This document shows, piece after piece, positions 24,082 to 33,798 of a DNA stretch of 64,000 bases. A program made the translations under genes and the position numbers. Location of the stretch: the NCBI GenBank assembly GCA_022605405.1, contig JABYQQ010000009.1:1-64000 (forward strand). Reading direction: 5' to 3'. Below the pieces are notes generated by a model that worked only from the letters and a program-made list of their open reading frames with translations, had not been told where the DNA came from and made no database searches. Every line of letters starts with the position of its first letter. Position 1 is the first letter of the stretch. Origin of the DNA: Earliella scabrosa (lineage: Eukaryota; Basidiomycota; Agaricomycetes; Polyporales; Polyporaceae).

Positions 24082-25204
24082 ATGCTTTGCTACATATCCT
24101 TCGCTTTGATAGCGTTGGCTTCTGCTGTGGTTCTCATACAACCGCTCTACTTCTTTTCAACTCTTCATCTCTACCTAGCAGAGGTCGAGCTTCCCTACGA
24201 ATCCATCCGCCCTCATCTTCGTAGTTCCATCCACTCAGTCGAACGGGCTATCGTGGCCACCCCTTGCCTAGTGCCACTGCTCTCCAACCTCCCGTTCCTC
24301 TGCTACGACTCCGTCAGTACGCGGGAATACGAGCCACTGTGCTTCGGAGCCGTAAAGCTCTTGGTAGATACGCAAATTCTCCCTAGAAGGCTCACCTATT
24401 ACACACTGCCGTCGGCCAACTTCCTGGAACCCATAACCTCCCTCACCACCATCGTCGACAATCTGCTCCGCAAGCATCAGGATAGCGCTGCTTGCGCTGA
24501 GTATCCGCTCAATATCACATCGACCGCGCGTTCCTTGAAACAGTACACCGGAGTGATAGGGGAATTGGTGACGCACATGAAGCTAGCCGTGTCACGGTGA
24601 GTACTGTGCTTCTCTCGGTGAAGGTTTGCCTGACGATTGTATCAGTCTAGCTGGTATACAACTCGCCACACGCCAAGGTTTGACTAGCGTGAGCTACGTT
24701 CCAGGGGGGCAGTTCGTCGTCCTGCGGAGAACGATGGAGATCGTACTGGATGCGATCGTCGACTCCGCTTCCCACTTGGGCGCAGTCGCGACCGATGCCG
24801 AACTCGCGGTCGTCAACCTTCGCGAACAACTCCAAGTGTTCCAAGACGATTGGAACAACTGCGAGAGCTCGTCTACACCCGGTGATCTTACTCCCTTTCC
24901 CTCGTCGACGACATCCATACGGAATCAGATGACTATGACCTTGGTGCAAGCGTCATTTCTTGTCGACGATCTCGCGTTCGTGCTAGAAGCCATCCAAGAG
25001 GACGTCCGGGAGGCGGTGGAGGATGTCACTCGGAACGCGCGGGCTAACCTTGCGAGCACCACATGTCGAGCTGACTACGTCGCCGGCTGGGTGAGAAACC
25101 ACTACGAGTCTCTCGAGGAGTATGCTGCACGCTTCGACGGGGTTTTGACCGAGGTGGCGTTTCTGGAAGGACGGCTGGGGTCGGCGATGGGCGGCTTACA
25201 GTGA
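24082..25204 (+). CDS. Signal-anchored helical protein, 357 aa
   Basis: Exons 24082-24596 and 24646-25204 join in phase across a 49-nt intron (GTGAGT...TCAG). The N-terminus is a strong hydrophobic segment (CYISFALIALASAVVLIQPL), so the protein is either secreted or held by a signal anchor. Eight cysteines are spread through the rest (for example TPCLVPLL, SAACAEYP, WNNCESS, TTCRADY), which fits a lumenal or extracellular location. Long amphipathic helices dominate the second exon (EIVLDAIVDSASHLGAVATD, FVLEAIQEDVREAVEDVTRN, YESLEEYAARFDGVLTEVAF), suggesting a helical bundle. No enzyme motif is visible. Function unknown. Confidence 0.75.
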
Positions 25205-27939
25205 TGTGCAGAACGTCTGGGAAGGTTAGTTAGTCAGTTACCGCGTTGGCCAGCTAGCTGTCCGCGATGTATCTGTACCGAATGTGGGGTTGATGGAGCA
25301 TACGTGATCAGAGAGCGTTACGGAGCCGGCTGAGGATTGACGGCTGGCAGGGCAGTGGTCTTAGCCTGTCGATCCGGGTTGGAGGACGAGGCAGCCGACG
25401 GATCCCGGTGCGCAACCGAGGTCTGTGGTTGTGTGACGTCGACACTGCGCGCAATACACTGCCTATATTAGGCACGCTTGAGGAAGAGAGAGAGCACTGC
25501 ACAGCACTGAGTACTGAGTACTGAACGCGGACCGCGGACCGCGGACCGCGGAAGGAGCGCTCCCGGCGCTTTGACCGTCGCGCTGACTTGAACTTGAACT
25601 TGTTGTTCGCCCGAGAACCAACGCTCGACGTTCTCTGGTCTATCATCGGCCACCATCTGCTCACCGTGCCGCCGCATTAGGATTACCTCTCAACGCTGTC
25701 AGGAACTCAAGTTTACAGGCCCCTTAGAAACTGCGGGTCGGTCGACGGTGGATCACCTCGTGAGTCTTTTATTCCTGTGATTCTCCCAATTCTCCTTCGT
25801 GCGACACGTTGTCCGCTCACTCAGCACTGAAACCCGATATTTCTTAAACCTCCCCCATTTCTCCCTCCACCACCCCGTCTACCTTGCTTTGTGACAAGTC
25901 ATAGATTACGTACGGCGTCCATGGTTGCAGGCGGGATATTCATCAAGAGCACGATCACCTACGACGCTGAGCCGACCCAGACTCGCAAGGAGAGGGCATG
26001 CGATCCTATGCATGCGCATACCACCATCGTTGTCTCCAAGATTCTATGGGCACGGTCGTGGTGGTTGCTCTTGCCCTTACTGATCGACCCGGACTCGGTC
26101 CAGAAGATTCGTGCGGCGCCGCTGTACCCAGACCGCATTCGGACGCCTGGAGGTTGCTCGATGCAATGCGGCAATCCGGATGCGCATGATACTGGTGAGT
26201 GTTCGTCGTGCTTGGATGCGGCGCACATCTAATGGCAGGAACGTGCGATATGGCGAAGCATCGACGCAGTCGCAGCGGCCGCGTATGGTCAGGAAGGCTA
26301 CCGGGGCCACCCAGCACGAGATAAGGGGGGTTGAGGAGACTGGAATGGGTAGGCAGACCATGGATTCGCAGTCGTGGTTTGTGGCTAAAGACTGCCTCTC
26401 AGCAGTTCTCCCGCAGCCGTATTTGCAAGAGTTCTTGTCGCGCTCCCCGAAGACATGATCTTCGACCCCGCTGCTCCCCATTCAGTCAGCCCTACTCTCA
26501 AACCCCATCTGCGCCACCACCATCTGCAGCGTCCACATCCACGTATCCGCCGCTCACAAATCCACCTTCTGATGCGCGAGCGTATTGGCTCGAGTTCGTC
26601 AAGGTTAGCCAGACAGCCCGAGAACTTCACTCTCAGCCACTGCCCGCTTTCGTCTGCGTACCGACGCTCTACAGGCAGACAGTGCATATGCGCAGGTGTT
26701 CCCTCGCTCAGCGTAGGCCCTACCGGACAAGCTTACGCGACTGAAGGAGATATGGGACAACGGGCTGTCACTCTTTCACGCAAGATCTCCCGCCGACGAG
26801 CGCGGGCACCACCGCAGCAGTAGCGGGTTGTCAATTAACAGCTGAGCGGGCGGGATCGCGAGTAACGCGGACCTCCTCCCCAGGTGACGTGGCGCGTACG
26901 AAAGCCTCGGGGTCCGCACATCTCGGTCGCGACTACCGACAACTTGCGCACGCCGGATGCTTCACCTCTCGAGTATTTGGACCACTCTGCCCTGGCTGTG
27001 TGCTCAGCGCCAAGAAGCTCATCCGCGAGTCGTCCACCAGACCGTCCGCACGCTCCCCCCTCATATCCCCTTCCGCATCGTCGACATCCTTCTCTCCGTG
27101 GCGTCTAGCTCCGCTTCACCGTATCCTGTCCTGTTCACCTATATCCTGTTCACCACCATTTACCGATGACGCGGTTTCATTGTGCAGCGCAAAGCACACT
27201 GGCTGCCGAGCTTGACCCTCTGAAGCAGGAGATCAAGCACGTCGAACGCGCGGCGAAGACGGGGTCGATCCACACGAACTCATGCGGAGTCTCTTGCGCG
27301 CATATATCCTTTCTCCGACACTTTCCCCCCTTGGATGCCAGCGACGGATCCCTTCCTATAGCGTGCCTGCGCGGTATGAAATCAAGGCCTTCCGTCCATC
27401 GGACACGAAGGGTAATACACTTGCGGAATGCAAGTGATGGGAGACAGGACTGAGGGAGTCGATAGGTGGTCCTGTGCGTCAGCGGGATGTGGTGGTCGTC
27501 CCAGGGCGATTCGTCTCCTTCCCCTTGCATTTGCGTTCACCTAACTGTAAAGTCAAGCCTCGCGACTGCAGGTCTTCCTACACATTGTTCAATACTCATT
27601 CTTTTTCTGGCGCCCCGACAGGATCATCTGTCCCAGTTACCTCAAAGATAATCCACCGCGTGCGATTGTAGGTGTGATAGGTCCGTGTCTCAAGCAGACG
27701 TCCGTGCTGCTTTAAGAACAATAGCAGATTACTCACCCATATTGCGTATAGCAAGCGGAGAACGGTATGGCGCATGTCGGCGCTACGCCTATGATTAGCG
27801 GGCACGCATGATTTCCATATATAGCAATCAGGCCCTGTCGGCCACCGGCGTCTCTCGACTTGCACCCCAAACCTTTACACGGCTGTCCTCGTCGTCCTCG
27901 TCGCTCCTCCTGCCACCTCGCTCCACTCTATCTCCTACC
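25205..27939. other. Gene-poor region with a possible decayed gene
   Basis: Near 26455-26820 (plus) the readings PSDARAYWLEFVK and, after a plausible splice, TARFRLRTDALQADSAYAQ and LPDKLTRLKEIWDNGLSLFH look coding. The last two are separated by an in-frame TAG only 21 nt away, too short for an intron, which suggests decay. At 25528-25554 the unit GCGGACC is repeated three to four times. The remaining sequence has only short frames. Confidence 0.3.
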
Positions 27940-28874
27940 ATGTCCTCTATCCGCTCACGTCTCCGCTCTACCCAGGTAGGATGGATTTCCTTCGGCGTTA
28001 GCTATTCGCGCTGATTGTGCCCCAGGCCTCAGGCTCTCGCATCGGTCATCTGCCCTACGACAAGTCGAAGAGGCTTAGAACTCGCACGAACGAGTCTTCC
28101 GTACTCTCGGCCTCCACCACACCTTCGCCCGTCGCGTCCTCCTCTACCTCATCCTCCTCACGTCTTTGCCTACCACAACGCACCGTCCGCGAGGCAACGC
28201 TAGCTGCCATCCGCAAGACATTCCCCAACTTCGTCCCACGAAACGACTTCGACATCCTCGCTTTGTCGGACAATAGATACCATGGTTCTGAGGCGGAAAT
28301 ATACACATGGTTAGACGGCGAACTGGCCATTCTCGTCGAGGCTATGGGTGACGTGGAGAGCGCGATCGCGGGCGCTGAGGCAATATTGGGAGTCTGCGAG
28401 AATATCACTGGCGTACGTGACCAAATCCCCATGCCAATGACAATGTCTGACGTCCGCGTGCAGGCCAAGCCAACCACAACCACGCCTCATGTCTTCGTTC
28501 GCCCAATCCCCCATTCCCCGTACTCTCTCCGCCTCTTTCCAGGCTCGGTCTCCTTGAAGGAGTTCTGTATGGATTTCGTCCACACGAAGACGGGAAGACC
28601 GGTCAACTCCCCGTTCCCATTCGAACTCTGGTCGACGTCCGGCCAGTTCCATTGCCAGCCCACCGTCCGCCTCGTCTCTCTGGAGCGGTTATGGGGCCAT
28701 AGCCAGAAGAGCGTTGCTCCTGGCGAGGAGAAGTTCGTGTTGCGGGAGGGGACCACATGTATTCTTCGGCGTCCGGGACGGAGGGACTTGCGATTCACTG
28801 TACCTGTGCGCGTTTGTCCTGTCGACTCGTCTGATGTGGACGAGCTTGACCTTCCGCAAACAGTTCACTTATGA
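27940..28874 (+). CDS. Paralog A of a tail-to-tail pair, 277 aa, unknown family
   Basis: Exons 27940-27975, 28026-28412 and 28464-28874. The short first exon (MSSIRSRLRSTQ) and both intron positions match the mirrored gene at 29092-30208. The protein has a Ser/Thr-rich basic N-terminus, a first conserved block around KTFPNFVPRNDFDILAL with an acidic helical follow-up (TWLDGELAILVEAMGD), and a second block IPHSPYSLRLFPGSVSLKE. The latter continues to a strand-rich end (EEKFVLREGTTCILRRPGRR). No signal peptide or membrane helix. The second intron (51 nt) has no in-frame stop, so unspliced RNA would still be translatable. Function unknown. Confidence 0.75.
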
Positions 28875-29091
28875 GTTGGCTGTCTCGTTATTTCTTCAAT
28901 ATGATCGACTCAATGCACCCTCCGTGCAAAGGTTGTTGTGTGCATGCGTAGGCCCTCAAAGCTGAGGCCCGCTGATGAGAACGTGCCCCACTCGTGCATC
29001 CCAATAGAGCCAAGGATGGGTACAAGAAGTCTAACTTGAGTACATACAGGAAACGCGGGACGTTATGCGAGATACCAAACCATAGGCATAC
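28875..29091. other. Shared 3' intergenic region of the convergent pair
   Basis: Only 217 bp separate the two stop codons, so the 3' UTRs of the two convergent genes probably overlap or nearly touch. No poly(A) signal was assigned with confidence. Confidence 0.5.
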
Positions 29092-30208
29092 TCAGCGAAC
29101 CGGGATATCAATCCGCACGTCGTCGATTCCTCTCGGACACTTCAGCAAACACGTCATCCCGTCGAGCACGATGAATTTGGCTTCTTCGGGCTTGCGTTGC
29201 TCCTTTGGCACTCCCATGATTTCCTCCAGTGTCTTCAGTGCGTTGAGACCGACTCCGAGCCAACTTCGATTCGTCGGGGACTCGACACAGAGTTCGTACC
29301 CCCCCGGTGGTTTGACGGGACGATCCGTGTCCTCAGCGAGTGCGAAGTCGACGCAATGTTCCCGGCGATCCGGAGAACCAGGCCAGATTCGCAGACAGTA
29401 TTTGCTACCTGGGATCCGCTTGATTATGGTGTCCGGGCTTCCGGCGGAAGGCTTGGTCTAGAGACGACGACTGATCAGATCGAGATCCAGAAAAGGATGA
29501 CATCGGTATAGAGACGTACACCGGTAACATACGGCCGTTCATTGAGTTTGAGTTGAACCAACCCGAGGACGTAAACTGCGTCCCCACCCATCGCTTCGAC
29601 AAACTCCTCCCAATCCTCGTCGAGATAATCGCGGAGATCCTCTTCTAAGACGTCGTCGTAGCCTCCGGCTCCCAACTCCATGAGGTCAAAGTCGTTGCGA
29701 GGACGAAAGTTGGGAAAAGTCGAGCGGACGATCTTCTGGTATAGCTCACGAAGCGTGGGAAGAGGCGGCGCAGGGTGGGATGTCGACGAAAGCTGGTGGA
29801 TCGGCGTAGGAGGTGACGACGTGGGCGGCGGTGCAAGCGCTGTGGTAGACGACGACGTCTTGGGCGATAGAAGCATTCGGAGAGATGTCCTGGGACGCCG
29901 TAGCCGTGACTCGAGCGGTGTGGGTGGTGACGACGCCTGTGGCGGCGGCGGCGGCGGCGGGAGCGGCGGCGGCGTGGGAGGGGGTGGAAAGAAGTATACG
30001 GGGGGTTGCCGGGGAATTGAAGCGGGGCCTCGCTGAACGTCCCGGAATGTTACAATGACACGCTCCGGAGTCCCAGTGGGCACCCGACCGCGGGCCAGAG
30101 GGACGGGCTGCATAGAATATAATATCAGCGAGACGCACAAGCCACGGTACACATAGGCGATACCTTGTTCCTCTTCCAAGTTTTGTCAGCGAGGACGTTC
30201 TTACGCAT
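29092..30208 (-). CDS. Paralog B of a tail-to-tail pair, 332 aa, polyproline insert
   Basis: Exons 30208-30164, 30107-29520 and 29457-29092 join in phase. Shared blocks with paralog A: STFPNFRPRNDFDLMEL against KTFPNFVPRNDFDILAL; a following acidic helix with FVEAMGGD against LVEAMGD; IKRIPGSKYCLRIWPGS against VRPIPHSPYSLRLFPGS; and EAKFIVLDGMTCLLKCPRG against EEKFVLREGTTCILRRPGR. Between the N-terminus and the first block lies a low-complexity segment with long proline runs encoded by a GGC/GCC repeat (about 29940-29990). It ends IDIPVR, where paralog A ends in a longer acidic tail. Introns fall at equivalent positions and phases in both genes. Family unknown. Confidence 0.75.
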
Positions 30209-31883
30209 GGCGAGGTGAGAGGGCGAAGGGTAGATGAGGGTCGAGCGCTGATTCTCAGCAGCAAGATGAGGGACAAATTGAATCGTCGAGCTTTTCTATG
30301 CTCGCTCCTCGCTTGGCCTGTGAGAATATGAGCGAGAATGCCTCCGATCCACCGCCGACAGATCATGAACAAATGGCTTATAGAAGTACCCCCTCCCCCT
30401 CGATATTGAATTGAAAGTCTTCTTATCAGGAGAGCGCGCACATGCCCCCATGTCGGCGATCTTGGTCCTGTGCCTTTCGTTGAGAATCTTATACCGTCAA
30501 GAGGGAATGGAGCAGTAGCTTCTGATAAATCATGCCCTTCGGGAATGCTGAGAGGTACCTAGTATCCCACGTATGTGAACGTGACGGACGAAGAAGGAGC
30601 AGCCGTGGTATTTACTCACATGAAAGAGGAAATGCTTGGCGAGACAGTACAGCCGACAACCGGGAAGCTAGGAGTCGTCTTGATCCTGCTTGTGATAGAA
30701 AGCCTCCACGAGCAGAGACCATGACGAGGCATGACTACCGATGCCGTCGGAATCCAGTGCGGATCGTCGAGGACAGGGCTGAGTGAGGGCATCGGGCGTG
30801 AAGGGCTTGTGTCTTCATTGTGCGAAAGCGAGATGCGTTGAACGTGCGGATGTCGAGCGTTGCCAGCTGTAAGGGCCAGAGACAGTGGTGACGGTCTTGA
30901 GGAAACGATGGGCGGTTACGGGGCGCCAAATCCGAAACACTAGCGTAGGGTTACGTCACATCTTGGGTTACGTCACATCGACTCCAAGCCGAGGGCGGTC
31001 CTACTCAACGTTCAACAAGCAATCACCGAGAATCCAGTTCTTGCCATCGAGACTCCAGCTCTTTCTCACTATCTTGCATCTTCTGCACAGGCTGCTCGAG
31101 CTTTCTCCTCGTCTTCGCTTCCGTCGTCTCCGAATCCTCGTGTGTTCTGTACGCGCCAGGACCGCAAGAGTCCGCTTCGGGCGCTCGAGCAACTTCAAAC
31201 GTGCCTGGCAGACAGCCTGATCTCGAAGTGGGACCGACAAGAAGCGGAGGCCGAAACAGAGGGCTCGACAAAAGCGGCTGCATGGCTATGAGCGAAGCAC
31301 GCGCATCTTTGACGACCTCAAAACTCCTCTGAAGCCTTTCTGGGTGCTCTGCCTACCATTGACATGCCACGATCTGGGATCTTTTGGCGATACTGAAGAA
31401 GGTTTTGTGACGCGTTGTTCACGCAGGACATACGCTCAGTCTCCCGATTCACAATCGTGCGATTGCAATCATCTGCCTGGTGGGAGCTCCTAAGCGCCTG
31501 ATAGCAGCGGGGCGCGCCTGAGGCCTTCTGCTTTTGGTCAGCCCTTTCCTTTTTGGTCGGCCTTTGCTCTCGCTGAGGGCGGCCGCGGGACATTGAACTA
31601 CAATCGTGCTGCATTCTTATTCTTGTAACAGAATAACTCTTTGTGACTGAAGGTAGGCATTGCCCGTCATTACGCGCGTGTTCACGAGATTAGTAATGGA
31701 GCTATTACCCACAACAGTCCAATCTGCGCTTGTCACAGGTAAAATCAAGACCTTTGTACTAGTAGAAAGCCTTTCAAAGGTGTTCCCGACTATATAGTGG
31801 CCAACTCAACCACTCAACGCTCCTTACCTCCCATCGACAACGTTATCCCGCACCCTCTACGCTGTACCCTTGCACCTGCTTAC
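30209..31883. other. Intergenic region
   Basis: No gene could be supported. A minus-strand frame near 31320-31590 (MSRGRPQREQRPTKKERAD) is lysine/arginine-rich but has no further recognisable structure. A direct repeat GGGTTACGTCACATC occurs at about 30950 and 30966; it contains a TGACGT/ACGTCA-type (CRE-like) core. The last 150 bp should be the promoter of the gene starting at 31884. Confidence 0.35.
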
Positions 31884-32534
31884 ATGGAATCTATCGTACC
31901 TCCACGTTCCGAAAGTGAGTCACCTACTGCAGCCTGTTCGATGCTTGGCTGAGTTCCTGTAGGTGTTCCGCCGTCGGCTGAGTCGCCACGCCCTGTGACC
32001 TCGGAGAGGCCGGAAGTCACGTTGATCCGGCAGTCTCCTGGAGGTCTTCCGACGCCGGCTGAGGGGTCTATCCCCGGTGCTCACGGGGACGACAATCCCT
32101 GGTCTCCTCGCAACACCTTACGCGCCAACCAGATCCTGGAAGGGCCGCGGTTCGCCAATGGCGGGAGGCCAGACACTCTTCCAATCACCCGACGGCTCAT
32201 GCCGGAGTTCGACCGCGCTCGCGTCGACGTCGTTTTCGATTACAAGGATGACGACCCAGAGGACGTTATCGACAGCTTCATCCAGCACTGGTTTGCTGTC
32301 ACGCAGAGGCACCGCGATGCGGACGACTACTGGACGGCGGCCGAGGAAGAGCAGTGGCACCTCTTGATGTTGCTGACAGACAGCGTGCCCGCGCTTGCTG
32401 CAGCGACTGCTTCGCGTCGGCGCGTTACCCAGCAGAACGTCATTTCTGCAATGCGTATGTTGGTTGAGGGGCTGGATGCATTGCGGGTAGTTGAGGAGGA
32501 AGTTCGGCAAGAGGTTGCTGGTGATTCGCGCTGA
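31884..32534 (+). CDS. Unknown 200-aa protein, two exons
   Basis: Exons 31884-31914 and 31963-32534 join in phase across a 48-nt intron (GTGAGT...TGTAG), giving MESIVPPRSES as the start. The N-terminal half is Pro/Arg-rich and probably disordered (SPGGLPTPAEGSIPGAHGDD). The C-terminal half is acidic and helical: DYKDDDPEDVIDSFIQHW, then DDYWTAAEEEQWHLLMLL and a final helix ending LRVVEEEVRQEV. No membrane segment or catalytic motif is visible. Its nearest neighbours are also orphan proteins. Function unknown. Confidence 0.65.
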
Positions 32535-33213
32535 TCATGTTGCCGTTGGGTGATGATTGATCATCATGTATCCCGCATCATGCGTACGAATGTTGTGACA
32601 TGCTATCGAGTGCGTCGTCAGACACGCGCAATACGGAAACGCTCTGTCGGCGTGTGTCTAGAGGCACAGTACTTCCATGTATCGCGCGACTGTTCACACG
32701 CCGGAAGTCTTTTTGTTCGACTAAAGAGGCGAGTAATTCTCTCCGTCACCGCGTGCAACGGAATCAGCAGACCTTAGTTCCATCGCAAAGAAGCACTCCA
32801 TGCCTTCGTTGATCGTTGATAGAAGAGCCGAGCATGCAACAACATGACCAGAAGTCCCAACACAAGAGATACGCAGTTGGTGGATGCAATATGAAGCACA
32901 CGCTTCGAGCGTCCTGGCCAGAGCAGACTACGCTATAGCGCCCACTCACGACTTCGTATATGAGGTCCATCGTCCATTCCCAGTTTCGCAAGACGTTCGG
33001 AGACGGTTCACTGGTGAGCGTTTGAAGTCGTGCCACCGCCTGATCCTGATACGCTAACATGTCCCACCATACTGCTCCTAGGCTTCCTCGCGCATCTTGC
33101 ACGTTGTTTGCGTCACCTCTCTCCAGTGCTTCACCACACAAGTCCCCAGGTATGCTGACCGTCTTTCCACTCTCACATATCAGTGTCCGCTCACGTAAGT
33201 TCTACCCGTAGGC
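32535..33213. other. Intergenic stretch
   Basis: Short competing frames only. A GTAAGT donor-like site at 33195 lies just upstream of the next gene's ATG and suggests an intron in its 5' leader. Confidence 0.4.
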
Positions 33214-33798
33214 ATGGACGACGATAATTACGACGACCTTGTTCCTCGTTCGGGACGCTTCCTCGGCTCCACGGGCAGCTTATTCCGGAACCAAGCCGCC
33301 GCTGATATTTACTTGCAGTATTATTGGCGGACGGTTGGCTGGCTGAGGAGAGTCCGGGTTGTCTGTGTGACGTGGGGTCTGTCCGTCGCCGTCGTGGAGC
33401 GAGCATTCCGCGCTCATCCAAACAACGCACCCACCAACTGGCAGATCGACAACCCAGGGCTCATGACGATCACGGTCCAGGACCAAGGTCAGCAGTTCAC
33501 CCATCTTCCCTACGTTCCCGCCAATCTTCCGAATGCTGCTAGCATTCTCGCCCCCGGAGCCTACTACAACGTTAACGGTCAGCTCCACGTCGCTCACCCC
33601 ATCCCGTGGCACCACGGCGTTGCACTGAGAAGCTCCCGCAAGAACAAGCTCTTGCACTACCATCAGCATGCACGCCGAACCAAGCGCACTGGCGGCCCTC
33701 CTCCCATCCTCCCCGAGAACGTCGGAAACCACTACACATTCCGCGAGATGAGATATAGCACCCAGGTCCAGAACTGCCGCAAGGCCTACCCCCATTAG
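33214..33798 (+). CDS. Unknown 194-aa protein, apparently intronless
   Basis: A single open frame runs from ATG at 33214 to a stop at 33798. The N-terminus is acidic (MDDDNYDDLVPRSG), followed by a region that is partly antisense-open and may hide an intron (about 33330-33400). The second half reads IDNPGLMTITVQDQGQQFTH, VNGQLHVAHPIPWHHGVALR and ends in a basic segment (RRTKRTGG, QVQNCRKAYPH). No family is recognised. Base composition is like that of neighbouring genes. Confidence 0.5.
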   Translation: MDDDNYDDLVPRSGRFLGSTGSLFRNQAAADIYLQYYWRTVGWLRRVRVVCVTWGLSVAVVERAFRAHPNNAPTNWQIDNPGLMTITVQDQGQQFTHLPYVPANLPNAASILAPGAYYNVNGQLHVAHPIPWHHGVALRSSRKNKLLHYHQHARRTKRTGGPPPILPENVGNHYTFREMRYSTQVQNCRKAYPH

